This document shows positions 17,746 through 29,425 of a stretch of DNA of 64,000 bases, one piece after another. A program made the translations under genes and the position numbers. Origin of the DNA: Pyrenophora tritici-repentis (taxonomy: Eukaryota > Ascomycota > Dothideomycetes > Pleosporales > Pleosporaceae). Each line of letters starts with the position of its first letter. Within the stretch, counting starts at the first letter, position 1. The stretch lies in contig NC_089395.1 in the NCBI RefSeq assembly GCF_003171515.1, positions 992,001 through 1,056,000 on the forward strand, in the 5' to 3' direction. Below the pieces are notes generated by a model. The model did not search any database, was not told the DNA's origin, and worked only from the letters and a program-made list of their open reading frames with translations.

Positions 17746-19111
17746 CTTGACCGGCTTCTTGATGCCAACAAACTTGCAGCAGCATGTGTCAACTTCCCCA
17801 AGTCTGGCACTTTGTGTATTTCTACCAATGCCAAGTGTAAAACCCGACTCGTACAACAGGGCGACACCTGTGCAAAGGTCGCAGACGCGAATAAATCGAC
17901 ATGGACTCAGGTCGCTACTTGGAACCGTGACTTCGGCTCCGATTGCAAGAGGATTGGAGAGTTTGTTGGGGGTTTAGTGTGCATTTCCACGCCAGGGGGA
18001 GATTGGAAGAACCCTAGTCCTTCAGCAGCAACACCAACTCCATCGGTCACGTAAGTTGGCTATTTTATCATTCTCTATTGTGGCTAGCGTCCCGTGGATC
18101 ACCAAACTAACACTTGAAAAAGCCTCCCGCCCTTCTATGGAGTCGATGCTTCTCTCATACCGCAACCGACCTTTAGCGGCATGATCAACGGCAGCGATAT
18201 CTGGACATACAAGTTAGCCGAAGGCACACGGCTCGATTGCGACAAGTACATCAACGTTACCGACGTCGGCACAAGCACAGGATGCGCAGCCGTTGCCCAG
18301 GGTTACGGTATCACAGTCGACCAACTCGTCAATTGGAACCCGTAAGTCATAAACAGCATTTAGAAGTGGTGTGGTTGTCAACACTAATCACTAGTTTAGT
18401 TCATTGAGCTCTTCATGCGTCCTGAACAACGACCTCACATACTGTGTCCAAACCTCCATCCTCCACGTCGCCAACGTCACACAATACTGCACCTACGAAG
18501 ACCAGCCGAGCTTTGGACAAACATGCGATGAGTTTTTGCAGGCTTGGGATTTGGATTACGAGACGTTCGAGGCGTTCAATCCTGGCCTTGGGGCCAAGTG
18601 CGACAGATGGAAGCTTGGTAAGTTATCCGATATGTCGCCGTTGATGCGGGACAAAGCTGACAGACCTCACCCAAGGCCACAGCTACTTTGCGAAAGCGAT
18701 GCACTTTCGCCAACCAGGTATCGTCAAGAACTGCAACAAGTGGGACATGGCCAATACCACAAACTGTAAGCTCCCCACGAACTATCTGTTCACCGAGGCA
18801 TTCAGCCCACTGAAGGACCCTAGATCTGGAAAATCCATGCCAGATTTTCGAAGACAAATACGGTCTACTCCATGCTCGTTTCGTCGCCTGGAATCCCATG
18901 GTACAGCAAGATTGTGAGACCAGCATCATGAACCGGCAGATGATCATTTACTAACAGAGGGTCAGGCTCTGGTATACAGTTGCACAATGACTACTGTGTC
19001 AGTATTCCCAATTATGTGCCTACTTATACAACGAGGCCGGTGAGCTCTGCAGCAGCGTGGACAAATCCGTTGGGTACATGGTGGGGTCCTGCCCCAACAA
19101 CGACAGGATAG
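17746..19111 (+). pseudogene. LysM-domain protein gene lacking its 5' end
   Basis: Six spliced pieces fit: 17746-18050, 18123-18341, 18400-18617, 18676-18765, 18824-18913 and 18966-19111, joined by 52-72 bp GT-AG introns with branch sites such as CTAAC and CTGAC. The product has about four LysM-like modules: KTRLVQQGDTCAKVADAN...WNRDF, YKLAEGTRLDCDKYI...VDQLVNWNP, a third with FGQTCDEFLQAWDLDYETF, and a last with CQIFEDKYGLLHARFVAWNP and NDYCVSIPNY. LysM modules bind chitin or related glycans; in fungi such secreted proteins act on the cell wall or mask chitin. Upstream of 17746 the frame meets a TGA with no ATG or signal peptide, so the gene appears truncated at the repeat. An unseen upstream exon is the alternative. 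Confidence 0.65.
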
Positions 19112-19312
19112 GCTGCCGCTTCGGGTTCTGGAGGAACGTTCCTGGGGGACATGGGGCGCCTCCATGAAGGCCTCAGAGAACAGGAATGGCGCAAACACGT
19201 ATTATATGGGGATAAAAAGATAGCGGTGTCGGTGTGGCCTGCACATTTCAGTTAAACGTTTGCGACTTTGCGCATTCCTTGAATCTGTATTGAATAGCTT
19301 CATTGCACTTCC

Positions 19313-20749
19313 CTACCACACCAACTTCTGCGCTTTCTTGGACCGCTGTTTCTTCTCCTTCGGTTTACTCTTGATCTTCTTTTCCGCAGTCTTCCATTTC
19401 TTCCCAGAATCCGCATAGCATTCCCTACCCTTCCAATCTCCCACAACTGCATCCTCGCCAATTCGCGCGTCCAGATGCTCCAACCCAGGTGCTAGCTCAA
19501 GCACTTCCATGTAGTGCTCCAGATCCCAGGCCAACATTCCTGGTATGAAATCGATGGGACCTGAATAGTTGCCACCTCCACTGCTCGTTATCGTCAAGTT
19601 TCGCAAACTGCCATGAAGATTCTGTAGTATGACGCGTAAAGTGCGCGCCAGAACGTCAAGATCTTGCACACCGAAGTCGAGAGTGTGGAGGGATGCAGTA
19701 GAAGCAAAGAATTTTGCTAGAACGAGAAGTCCAGTTTCCAAAGGATGAAGATCCCATGTTCGATTGGAGGTCGGCGAGTTGATGTAGAATCTGAGATACT
19801 TGAGGTTGGTAGAGCGGTTAGTGAGGGAAGCGAAAAAATGGCGCGGCGCGCCCCTGTAGAGATCCAGGCGCTCTAGTCGTTCCCAGGATGTTGCGCGCGC
19901 CCATAGATCGCAGTTTTCCTCTGATAAGATGAACTCATCATCCTCCAGGGCCAACTCCAAGAGTGCAGGAAAGCGGTCGCCGGGCTGGAAGTCGAAATTG
20001 AATGTGCTGTGTTTGATAATTTCCCAGCCCTCAAATTGCGCACGTTGTGGGTATGCGTGGACACCGCGAGATGAAAGACGCAGGACTTGTAGACTGGGAG
20101 CTATGCTATTCTTAATCAAAGACAGCTCACTCAACGACCGTTCAGTGTCATCGGGCATAATTCGGTAAACTTCGGTGTCAAGGGTGTACAGTTGAGGAGA
20201 AGAAAGTATATCGCGGCTGAGGGGGTTGAATTTGCGATTTCGGAGTATCATATGCAGATGTGCCGAAGGGTGCCATTCGTGAAATGAATCGAGCATGACT
20301 GGTAGAGGCGCGCAATTCATGCTCCAGGTGAGGTCCTGCAGGCTGTGGGCGTTCTTTAGAATACCCACTAGCATTGGCGAGATTTCTATCTCAAACCTGT
20401 CCTCGTCCTTAAAAGGGCCTATCTTTAGATGTCTGATATACTCTCCAGTGACCCCATTGCTATCCTTGAGCTTCTCTAGTATTTTTGTTGACTGGCTTTG
20501 ACTAACGGCGGTGCGATCATCGATCGTAATGTTGCGGAAGAGCAAGTACTCGGACCTATTACGGCATGTTCTTGAGACGAGGCGAAAGTTGGAGTAGGCA
20601 TTCTGATCAGTTTCGTAAAGCTAGCAAAAGTGATTGATCAGAACAAAATAATGTCGTGAAGCAACTGCCCGGGGACGTACATCTTCTACGACAATGCGAA
20701 GAATAACCAACGGCAATTGGAGTAGTTGAGAACTAGGCTTGGCAGCCAT
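19313..20749 (-). CDS. F-box/LRR-like protein
   Basis: Two exons: 20749-20681 and 20620-19313, with a 60-bp intron GTACGT...TTGCTAG in phase 0, giving 458 residues. The N-terminus (MAAKPSSQLLQLPLVILRIV, then after the splice a NAYSNFRLVSRTCRNRSEYL segment) matches the layout of fungal F-box-like proteins, where an 'LP.ELL..I' motif is followed by 'L.LVSR..R'. The body has leucine-rich strands (LQDLTWSMN, LQVLRLSS, LERLDLYRG, LKYLRFYIN, LHTLDFGVQ, LRNLTIT). The C-terminus is strongly basic (KKWKTAEKKIKSKPKEKKQ). A role as a substrate adaptor of an SCF ubiquitin ligase is the family inference; no substrate is indicated. Confidence 0.7.
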
Positions 20750-21421
20750 GTTGCTTAGAGGCCGCTATGTGAGTTGAAGATGTTGCATTTTAGTGGAGAG
20801 GAAATAAGAATCGGAATGATAGACACACCAGACTTTGAGCAAAGCTAGGCACGGCGGCGTGATTATCCGCTTCTTTTGCAATATATCCGCCGGTACCTGT
20901 TCAGCACGTGGATATTAGACTGCATATGGCGAGCCGCGTGCCGTGCTCCACTTACGCCCGCAGCCCCTTTGCATGCGCGTGCATTTGGGATGCAATCCAA
21001 CATTAGTAGCATGTCCATTCTGGCGAAGATGCTACCCATTCCATACACCCTTCCGAAGATCGCAGAAGAACAACGCCCGATTCAAAATCATTGTAGTTGT
21101 CAACCTGAGGATGGTAAGGTCGTGGTGAGTAGGGCGTAGCCCCGCATGTCAAGTGTTGCACGTGCAACTCCTACCCTAGACAGTTATCGCATGTGGAAAA
21201 TATCCACAGGCCTGCAAAAGTGGCCGTTGCATACATGTAACGAACAAGATTTAATTGCACAGCTCTAATACTTTACAAAATGTCCATCTCGACAGGAAGT
21301 ACACATTATACATTATCCGCTGCTGCGACACACAGGAAGCCTGAAATCATCATCATAAAGCTCAATCATTGAACTATCCCAAAACCTCATCGTGCCATCC
21401 TACTCCACTCTTTTCCCCTAC
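20750..21421. other. intergenic, no gene seen
   Basis: Lies between the 5' end of the F-box-like gene and the 3' end of the next minus-strand gene. No coding pattern, tRNA or repeat recognised. Confidence 0.5.
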
Positions 21422-24031
21422 TCAAGCTTCTACAAAGAACCGCATCGCAGAGACAACGTATTCTTCTGTAAAGACCCCCGACCTCTCCCCTTTGATCTGT
21501 CGCAACACTCCTTGTGTGCTAGTCTTGACCTTACTCTCCGCAAATGCGATGACGCAGTCTTGGTTGACAGCTGGATTGTCGTTTGTTTGGAGGCGCTTGG
21601 GGCTGCGAGGTTGCTTAGTGATGTTGGGCTGGGGTTTTCTGTTCGATGCGGACTTCGCTGGAGTTTGGGCGGGGTTTCCAACGCGAGATTGGGACGTGGT
21701 GTTGAGTTTTGCGGTAGATGGGTCTTGCATGGTATGAGAGCGTGTGGGCCTGAGCTCTCGTTGTCGGTCGCATTGCTTCTCGGGCAAAGGGTTGGTCGAA
21801 CGCGAAGGAGCTTTTTTGGTCGGATCGGTATGTGCTTTGGTTTGCATGTCGATATCGGGCGTGGTGTGCAGACTAGAAAGGGGGGATGTATTGACAGATC
21901 CCGACATCGCTGAGTCAGGCTTGACTGAACCTATGGGCATGGGTGTCGGTGCTGCAGGTTGAACGTTGCTTTGCCTGGTCTGTTGTCGAGCTCGTCGTTG
22001 AGCCGAGGCCTCTCTTAGCATTATCTCAGGGTCTTCCAACCAAAATGGATTTGCTTTGGGTCCCTGTACACCCATTATGCGGGTTTCTGATGCAGGACAA
22101 GTTTCAGAAGTTCCTTCAACGCACTCGGTAGGGTGTGTAGTCAATAGGCTACCAGACTCTGCAACGTCTGCTTCAGAGCTGCCTGCTTTTTCTGTCGAAT
22201 CTGTATCTGCTTCCGTTGGCGTTGAAGTCACCGCAAATGGCTTTGATGAATTCCCCGCTCTGAGTGATCTATGTTTCTCTTTGACTTCAGTAATGGTTGA
22301 GGGGGGGACAGCATTACATCCACCCAGCGTTGGGGCCGGACAATCTAAATATACTGGTTTCTCTGTCGACCTGCTGCATTCCATAGGCCTAGGATCGTGC
22401 TCAGTCAGCCCTGAGTTCTTGCCAGTGGTTACAGTTGTTGAAGTTCTATCGTCATGGTTGTGAGGTCCACTCGACGTTGTACTGAGAATCTTTGCCGGAG
22501 TCCAACGACGATCGATCAAAACTGTCCCGTTCCGTCCCTTGACTTCCAGTCGACTGATAGAAATTTGTGAGCCCACATTCTTTGTCCGTTTCGAATCACT
22601 CTTCTTCTGAGGAGACAGACTGCGTTTCGGTTTTGTGGGTACGGAATATAAGCCTACAGGTGGCAATGCCCCCGAAGGTCGGCGATGGAACAGTGAGGGA
22701 GGTGCAAGCGGGACTCTGGGATCTTGCATCATGGAAGGTTGCGAATGGTTCCAGGAACGCGGATTTGTGGCACTGACTTCGATGCCATCTGGATCGCGAT
22801 ATCCGGGCATCATGGGGGGTACAGAGTAGCTCAGAGCCGGGAAGTCGGCGTTGAGCGAATGTGCAGTTGGTCGCTTTGGCAAGAAGTATGGCACTGTGTA
22901 CGGACTGGAACTGAACAGTACCTGGTTGGCTCCCGTACTTACAGTCGACAACGGGGTGTGAGTACGTCGATCTAAATTATGGGAGCTTAGTGGAAAGTGC
23001 TCGAGGGGACTAGATAGTCCAACATTGAATGGTGGGGTCATATGGCTTTTCATACCGCTAGACATTGCGCCTTCTACGGCTGCATCTGATGGCTGCATAC
23101 TGTGAGGCGATAGGTGGAGCTGTGGTGCAAAAGTATTGAAAGGACGATCTTGAATCAAACTAGTCGGGTTCACACCAGGCCATTGAACTCTATGCCTTCG
23201 ATCTCTGTATGCATCTTGTTCATCTGGAACTTGTTTGTAAACCTTTCCAATTCCAGGGGAAGATAGCTCTTGTGCTCCGTTAGTCGCCCGGGTAGACATT
23301 CTCTGCAAGTCACCATGAGCGTGCGGAGACACTGAAGGCATGGGGCCCTTCGCCTTTGAGCGGAGCTCTTCTGACAACTCAACGACATGCTCATCGACAT
23401 GTAAATGGACGACTTTCGGCACAGACTCGGGCTTATGTTGAGATTCCGCGCCACTATCACTTGTTGGTTCGAATGGATAGTTTGTGTCCACCATGCGCTG
23501 CGGTGCCTTCAGGTAGCCTACGCCATCGGTAATCTTCCTACCCTCTCCAGCAGTGACGATGATGTCGATGGTACCGAACTTCTTTTTACCTAGCTGTTGC
23601 ATTTCATACACTTGGTCTGGCGGGTGCATGGTGGCGAGGGCGCTCAAGAAATGTGCTGTAGGGGGGATTTCTCCCGCCTCATTCGTGCCTCGCTCGCATG
23701 CCTCGTTCTGTAATGCCTGACATAGTTGCCGCCAGCGTTCTTCCGTCGAAGTGTTGTCACTGTCGTCATTCTTCCTCACAGTCCCGACTGCGGTCGACTC
23801 GGGTGGAACAAAAATCCACGGTCGCTCAGCAAGGAAGTCGATCCTGGTACCGGAAAACGTTTGGTGGAGACCCTGAACTCCAGATCTCAGATCGTGGACG
23901 GGTATGAATCGGCATCCAGAGAGCTGTCCGTTGAAAAAGACATCGATCTTGAGGGACGTCTTTTGGTCCTGCAGTCCAGATACGAACGACTTGTCAGAGA
24001 GATGCAGATGGAGTATCAGTGCTAAAGGCAT
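21422..24031 (-). CDS. large, mostly disordered hypothetical protein
   Basis: A single long frame of about 869 residues from ATG 24031 (MPLALILHLHLSDKSFVSGL). An in-frame GTG-initiated extension to 24052 exists but ATG is preferred. The first 170 residues look folded (KIDVFFNGQLSGCRFIPVHD, RIDFLAERPWIFVPPE, KKKFGTIDIIVTAG). The rest is low-complexity, Ser/Thr/Pro-rich with basic patches (KRSLSPQKKSDSKRTKN). It ends with a short conserved-looking tail (SGVFTEEYVVSAMRFFVEA). I do not recognise the family. The composition fits a nuclear or regulatory protein, but this is not shown. The small gene at 24090-24392 precedes it on the same strand, 58 bp away. Confidence 0.7.
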   Translation of the reverse strand: MPLALILHLHLSDKSFVSGLQDQKTSLKIDVFFNGQLSGCRFIPVHDLRSGVQGLHQTFSGTRIDFLAERPWIFVPPESTAVGTVRKNDDSDNTSTEERWRQLCQALQNEACERGTNEAGEIPPTAHFLSALATMHPPDQVYEMQQLGKKKFGTIDIIVTAGEGRKITDGVGYLKAPQRMVDTNYPFEPTSDSGAESQHKPESVPKVVHLHVDEHVVELSEELRSKAKGPMPSVSPHAHGDLQRMSTRATNGAQELSSPGIGKVYKQVPDEQDAYRDRRHRVQWPGVNPTSLIQDRPFNTFAPQLHLSPHSMQPSDAAVEGAMSSGMKSHMTPPFNVGLSSPLEHFPLSSHNLDRRTHTPLSTVSTGANQVLFSSSPYTVPYFLPKRPTAHSLNADFPALSYSVPPMMPGYRDPDGIEVSATNPRSWNHSQPSMMQDPRVPLAPPSLFHRRPSGALPPVGLYSVPTKPKRSLSPQKKSDSKRTKNVGSQISISRLEVKGRNGTVLIDRRWTPAKILSTTSSGPHNHDDRTSTTVTTGKNSGLTEHDPRPMECSRSTEKPVYLDCPAPTLGGCNAVPPSTITEVKEKHRSLRAGNSSKPFAVTSTPTEADTDSTEKAGSSEADVAESGSLLTTHPTECVEGTSETCPASETRIMGVQGPKANPFWLEDPEIMLREASAQRRARQQTRQSNVQPAAPTPMPIGSVKPDSAMSGSVNTSPLSSLHTTPDIDMQTKAHTDPTKKAPSRSTNPLPEKQCDRQRELRPTRSHTMQDPSTAKLNTTSQSRVGNPAQTPAKSASNRKPQPNITKQPRSPKRLQTNDNPAVNQDCVIAFAESKVKTSTQGVLRQIKGERSGVFTEEYVVSAMRFFVEA

Positions 24032-24089
24032 GAGGTCGATGGCTGCATGCACAAGTGTCTATTAGCCGCTGTGCTGTCAATTGGTCTTC

Positions 24090-24392
24090 CTAGTACGTAC
24101 GCTGTGTGGTTTCGGTTGTTGCGTCACTGCCTTTGGCAAAGAGGTCTTTGCCGGCACGAACTTGCATGAAAGGTGCACCTCCCAGCCAATTGAGCTGCAA
24201 CTTGTTCTCGTCGCCTGGAAATGGCACCGGCTTTTCGGCGAGCAGTTTGCTTTGTAGGAACTTTGCTTTTGACGCCTCGGCCTGCTGCCTAGCTGCTTCA
24301 CCTTTCCTTAATATGATGTTGCTCGTAGTGGTGTCTTCTAATGGCATTGCGGCTAGACGCGCCGTTATGCCACGCGCAAAGTAGGTAGGCAT
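24090..24392 (-). CDS. hypothetical 100-residue protein
   Basis: The frame starts at ATG 24392 (MPTYFARGITARLAAMPLED) and ends at 24090. The N-terminus is rich in Arg/Ala/Ser with few acidic residues, which could be a mitochondrial targeting sequence. An alanine/lysine-rich helix (GEAARQQAEASKAKFLQSKL) and a short conserved-looking block (LNWLGGAPFMQVRAGKDLF) follow. No family is recognised. Its close head-to-tail spacing with the 21422-24031 gene could mean it is instead a 5' exon of a longer transcript, since GTACGT occurs at its 3' end. Confidence 0.45.
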   Translation of the reverse strand: MPTYFARGITARLAAMPLEDTTTSNIILRKGEAARQQAEASKAKFLQSKLLAEKPVPFPGDENKLQLNWLGGAPFMQVRAGKDLFAKGSDATTETTQRTY

Positions 24393-24731
24393 GACTGCGG
24401 GCGAGGGTGAGAGCACCTAGATGGGGCCCAGGTGACGAGTCGCGCCTTCCGAATTTGCAAGGGGGGAGAGTTGTTCGGTTCTGGTTGCGATGGCCGTGCT
24501 TTGAGTGGTTATGGCGGGGGCAGGCACTCCCTACTGTTCACCGCCCACGGCCAATTCTGGTACAGCGCTCGGCAGATTAGCAGAAGCGAATGAGAAAGAC
24601 ACATGCGTACATTAGGGCACCGAGATATGTGATATGGAAAAGACTAGGAACTACCCACCAGCATGCAATTCTACATGTGCATGTGACATGCAATGGCAAA
24701 CATGTGCAACACCAAACTTGAAGCTTACATG

Positions 24732-25725
24732 TCAAAGCTCCATTTCGCCGTCAGACTCTACAAACCCCCTGCCGCTTCTCTCCTGCTCAGTGCCGCCATT
24801 GACAGCCCAGTCGTCAGTTATGATGCCAATCGGGGGACCACCCAAGACGTCGCCGAGCTGGCCGATGGTCTTCTCATATATACTTGCCACACCGCGCTCC
24901 TCCCATTCGTCGTCTTCCTCGTCTTCTTCATTGTTTTCAAACCCTTCAAACGTGACAGTTGCCTGACGCCCACTCGCATCTGTTTCCTTCTCCGTATCTG
25001 TATCCATTGAGTCGCCAACATAATCTTCGTCGCCCACAACGCTCTCCTTGCTTACCACACGCGTGACGGTGAGGCGTGTACGATCAACAATGCCTTTCAG
25101 ACGGACCTTGTCTGTCGTAGTGACGGTGCGACCGCCCTCGAAACCGGGTAGTTGGTCGCCAGTCGCGGCATCATGACCGGTGAGCAGGGATGAGAAGGCG
25201 TAGTCTAGCTTTGAAAGCAAGCGGAAGGTGGCCTGTGTGGATGGCGTCGAGGATGCGAACAGAGGGAGGAATTCGGCGCCAAGGACGGCCAAGTTGAGCA
25301 GGTAGGGAATCTGGAGGTTTGCTTACAGACATGTCAGTAGCGCCCATTTCACCAGCGAAGAATAGCAGCATACGAGACCCAGATACCCATACGACATCTA
25401 CCAGCCCATCAAGATCCTTTGCAACTTCCCAAAAGGCCTTGTAGCCTTCCTCTTCACCTGGCGCAGGCTTTAGCTTCCGGTTGGTCATACGATTATCTAC
25501 ACGCTTCTGGATGCTATTGACACCGTGGTCTAGGTACTGGATCAAGTCGGACTCGCGCCATCCGCCAGGCTTGAGTGGGTGTTTTCGTGGCTGCGGCAAG
25601 GGCGATGGGTGCTGTGACGGCGCATTCGAGGCAGGCGGCGTAGGCTGGCCATCTACCATTGTTGCGCTATTACTATCTTGCACTGTGGCCATGATGATCA
25701 AGTCACCGTGTCTATCAACTGGCAT
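24732..25725 (-). CDS. conserved-looking hypothetical fungal protein
   Basis: Two exons: 25725-25374 and 25321-24732, with a 52-bp intron GTATGC...TACTGAC...TGTAAG, giving about 313 residues. ATG 25692 (MATVQDSNSATMV) is an alternative start. The spliced region reads KDLDGLVDVVWVSGS-PNLQ and then IPYLLNLAVLGAEFLPLF, which restores a continuous hydrophobic segment and supports the splice. Further features are RLLSKLDYAFSSLLTG, an acidic stretch (FENNEEDEEDDEWEERG) and a mostly polar C-terminus. The pattern is that of a conserved ascomycete protein but I cannot name a function. Confidence 0.65.
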
Positions 25726-27095
25726 GTTCGGTTGTGTGCGCGCGTTTGGGCGCGTTGGAGAGTGTCAAGGTGGCAGGAAGAAGGCAAACTGAATGAGTAA
25801 GCGGCGGGGTGCAATCGTCATGCTACCCCTACTGTACACGTTTGAGGTTGTGTCTGGCTTATGCAGTGAATTGTACATGTAACAACTGTTGAACGTAATC
25901 TCTGCTGTCTTCTGAGTCGAGTGTGAAGGAAACATGGGCGACTGGTGAGGATGCCATGACGTTCGCCGAGGGGCTGCCAGTTCCCCCGCAGGAGCCTCCG
26001 ACACAAGGCCTTGCACTCACCACCTAGACAGAGAGTATTTATCCCAGGCCTGTACCTTCAGCATTCAATATGCATCATCAGACCTTGTCTGACCAGCAGT
26101 GCATGCGTATTGCTTATTGCCGACACAATGGGAAAGTTGCTTGCTTTCGGAATTGCATGGCTGACTCATGTCGGCATACCGGACTAGTCGGAGTTCAGCT
26201 GCCATGCTAGGCCGCCATGCTGATTAATCACCAGCGCCCTTCTCATGCGCGCCCTACGAATAAACTTCGACATGTTCTTGACGCGGCCTAGACGCCTGGT
26301 TAGGTCACCATGGTGGTCTTTGCGCACTCCTCCTGCTCCAAGTTGAAAGAAAATTCCATTGCAAATGCAACATCGGAGGACGCCGATGGCAGCGTCAAAG
26401 ATTGAAACGCGACTTTTATTGACTCTACTATTTAACGGCATAACGCTGAAAATTTGCAAAAGAGCCAATCGTACCGCATATCCACTCATCGTATGCTCTT
26501 AGCGTTGGCAGTCACCCCAAACATTCCGTCTTTGTCCTTCACACAGGGCAATTGGAGGCTCGACTTGCTGCAAGACGACTGCTACACTGTTGTTTGACGC
26601 TGCAGCCTAACGTGACCCTCCATTGAACGGTGCAAACATGTAAAAGACGCCTTCGAGACCGCTATTAATGTGGGTGCTGTTCTTTGGTTGTAGTAGGCTT
26701 CCAGAGAAAAGCACAACCTGTCGCTCGATTAGGCTTAACGCATGGCGCTATCGGCATAAAGGGCCTGGCTTCTTGAATGGACAACTGAAGGTCCCGCGTG
26801 CCCGACGGCAAAGCAAGCCATCAGCGCATCCCCCAGCGCATCATCCTGCAGCCAGCAAACTTCACATCACGTATTCTGCCGCCTGGGGATGACTCAAGCC
26901 AGGGTGTATGCAGATGACATGTATAAGATCGCCTTAGGCCCAACTTGTTTTGGCTTTTGATTCAACCTTATCTCCGCTTGCCACCTCAATCCCTTGCTCT
27001 AACTCGTACTATCGCTACCCCGGTCACTTCTCCGCATTGAACATATCTTATCTTCCCCGCCTTGTCTTCTGCTTTGCTGGTGAGAACGTTTCGAC
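25726..27095. other. intergenic region between divergent genes
   Basis: 1.37 kb between the divergently transcribed hypothetical and arrestin-like genes. Short frames on both strands lack coding character. No repeat was noticed. Confidence 0.5.
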
Positions 27096-28868
27096 ATGCC
27101 TTCTTCTCCAGCTTCTTCCGTCTCTGTACAGCCAGACAGGATGCAGGCGCTTGGAAACCAGATAGGTTACAAGGTCCGCAACATTTCGCATCATGGCCAG
27201 CCCAAAATCGTCATCCATCTGGACGACAGCAATGGCCACCAACAGAAGTTTGTCACAAGCTACTCTTCAATGGACACCCTCAACGGTACAGTCACCATTA
27301 CCGCGCCGCATGATACACGCTTCGAAGATATTGACATTGCATTCACTGGTAAGTTAGTGCTATTTCCGTGCTTCTAGAAGACAACCATGGACCGGCGTAT
27401 ACAATGTCACCGCTGAAAGGTTCCATCGTGCAACGCAGCTATGTATAGCCTGGCATTTTGGTCTTTCTATTGAGAAACTTTAATGAGTGCGACTGGTAGC
27501 TGACACAGCCCAGGTACAAGCCAAGTGTACGTAGACAGGATGACAACCACGCCGACTATGACAGGACGAACAGAGGCAAAGCACCGTTTCTTGACTCTTA
27601 GACAGCCAATAAACGAATCAAACTTTCCAACCCCAAGAATCTTTGAAGCTGGGAAGGCGTACATATTCCCCTTCACCTTCACAATCCCATCGCAGTTACT
27701 GCCCAAAGCCTGTTCACACAACGTCATCTCAGATCAAGTCCGCGAACAACATCTCTTGCTACCACCCAGCATTGGCGATCCTGACCTTGCCGGTTTCGGT
27801 AGCACACTGCTCGATGATCTGGCACCAGACATGTCTAAGATTACATATGCAATCCAAGTCAAGATTGCGCACATGCGCGGGGGAGAAGGCTTAACTGTAC
27901 TCGCGGATAAGACAAAGAAAGTCCGCGTCAAGCCTTCATTTCCCGAGCAGCCTCCACTGACCATTGACCACAACGAAGACTACCGACCGCGACAAGAGAA
28001 GACGGTCAAGAAGGGACTATTCCAGGGAAAGCTTGGAACCCTGTCAGCCAAGACCGTCCAGCCGCCCCCTCTGGTCATTTCAGGAGCTCGATCCGCTGAA
28101 GGCAGATCAATAGGCACCATGGCCAAGCTGGTACTACGATTTGATCCCATAGAGGAGACTGCTGCCCCGCCGAAGCTAGGCTCACTGTCGACGAAGATAA
28201 AGGTTGCGACTTATTACGCCTCAAGTCCCAGGCAAAACTTCCCAGTACGATCGAGCCTCGGCTTCGACTTATCCCAAGGTCTCTACTCCGAATACGCGCC
28301 CTTGTCCAACCTCTGCATTGCATCAGCGCAGTGGGAAAAGCATGATGCCACCTTCAACCCTCCTGCTGCATCTCTCCTACGTCGTGACTCTGGAATCAGC
28401 GACTGCTCAACGACGAGTGAAACCGAAGAAGCTTTTGCCATTGGTATCCTTCCCGCGTCCAAGGACTACAAAAAGGGCACCTTCTACACAGCCCAGATCC
28501 TTGTGCCCATCACCCTCTCTATGACGAGAAATTTCATTCCTACCTTTCACAGTTGTCTCATTTCGCGAATTTACACCCTTGCGCTACAATTCCATGTACA
28601 TGGCTGTTCCAGTCTGCGTCTCAAAGTTCCCGTCCAAATTTGCGCCGAAGGCAGCGATACCGGGATTGAGAACGCAAGGGTGAGGAGTGTGGAGGAGACT
28701 GCATTTAGGACTGCAGCGGAAATATTTGTGCCAAGGAGTATTGCACCGCCAAGTTTTGAGGCGAGCAGGAATGCCAGCGTCAGCATCAGGGAAGAGATGC
28801 CACCTGATTATACCGCGTTTGCGCCATCTACGAGCAGATGTACCATCAGCCACTCGGTTATCGCTTGA
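27096..28868 (+). CDS. arrestin-like N-terminal domain protein
   Basis: Two exons: 27096-27348 and 27514-28868, with a 165-bp phase-1 intron (GTAAGT...CACAGCCCAG), giving about 535 residues. The first exon ends in a beta-sandwich segment (NGTVTITAPHDTRFEDIDIAFTG), which the splice continues into TSQVYVDRMTT. Later come EAGKAYIFPFTFTIPSQLLP ('FPF.F.IP...LP' is typical of arrestin-N of fungal ARTs), ITYAIQVKIAHMRG, and a second sandwich with FRTAAEIFVP. Family members adapt Rsp5-type ubiquitin ligases to plasma-membrane transporters. No PPxY motif is evident in the clear reading, although PPDY occurs near the C-terminus, so a ligase link is uncertain. Confidence 0.7.
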
Positions 28869-29425
28869 GGATTCCAAAGGCAGGGACGATATACATTAAT
28901 CCCGTGGACCTTTCATCGACGGCTGCTATAGAGAGACTTGTCACTTTTTCTTTTCAAATTTCGGCGTTGAGTGTCACGATCAAATTATCCACAGCATACT
29001 TAATCTGTCAGTCTCATGATGAGATTCATCCTAGTTACTTTAGATGCAAGATACCCAGTCTTCAATTCTGAAAAAACTAATACACCGTTGATCCTAAACA
29101 TTGTCGATGCTTCGCGTACTCGTTGCCGGTACCATGGAAACCAGTGCTGGTGCCGTTTAGTGTATAATGTATTCATTTCATCAGGAACGATAAAAACCCC
29201 CAAACATATGTCTTGAAGATGCAACAAAATCTAACATTAAATATATCGATCACGCATACCAGTAAGCTAGGTGGGTGCCCCCCACGATAATGCATCCATC
29301 TCATAATGTCTTGGCAAATCTGTGTCCACGGAGATCTCGCCACAACCTCAACCCACCTAGGTACCTGAACCTCACAAATCCCATCTCACCAAGCTTTCTC
29401 CCATCAACCAAAAATCAAAGGAATC
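28869..29425. other. intergenic, no gene seen
   Basis: 3' flank of the arrestin-like gene and 5' flank of the TMEM14 gene; nothing further recognised. Confidence 0.5.
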
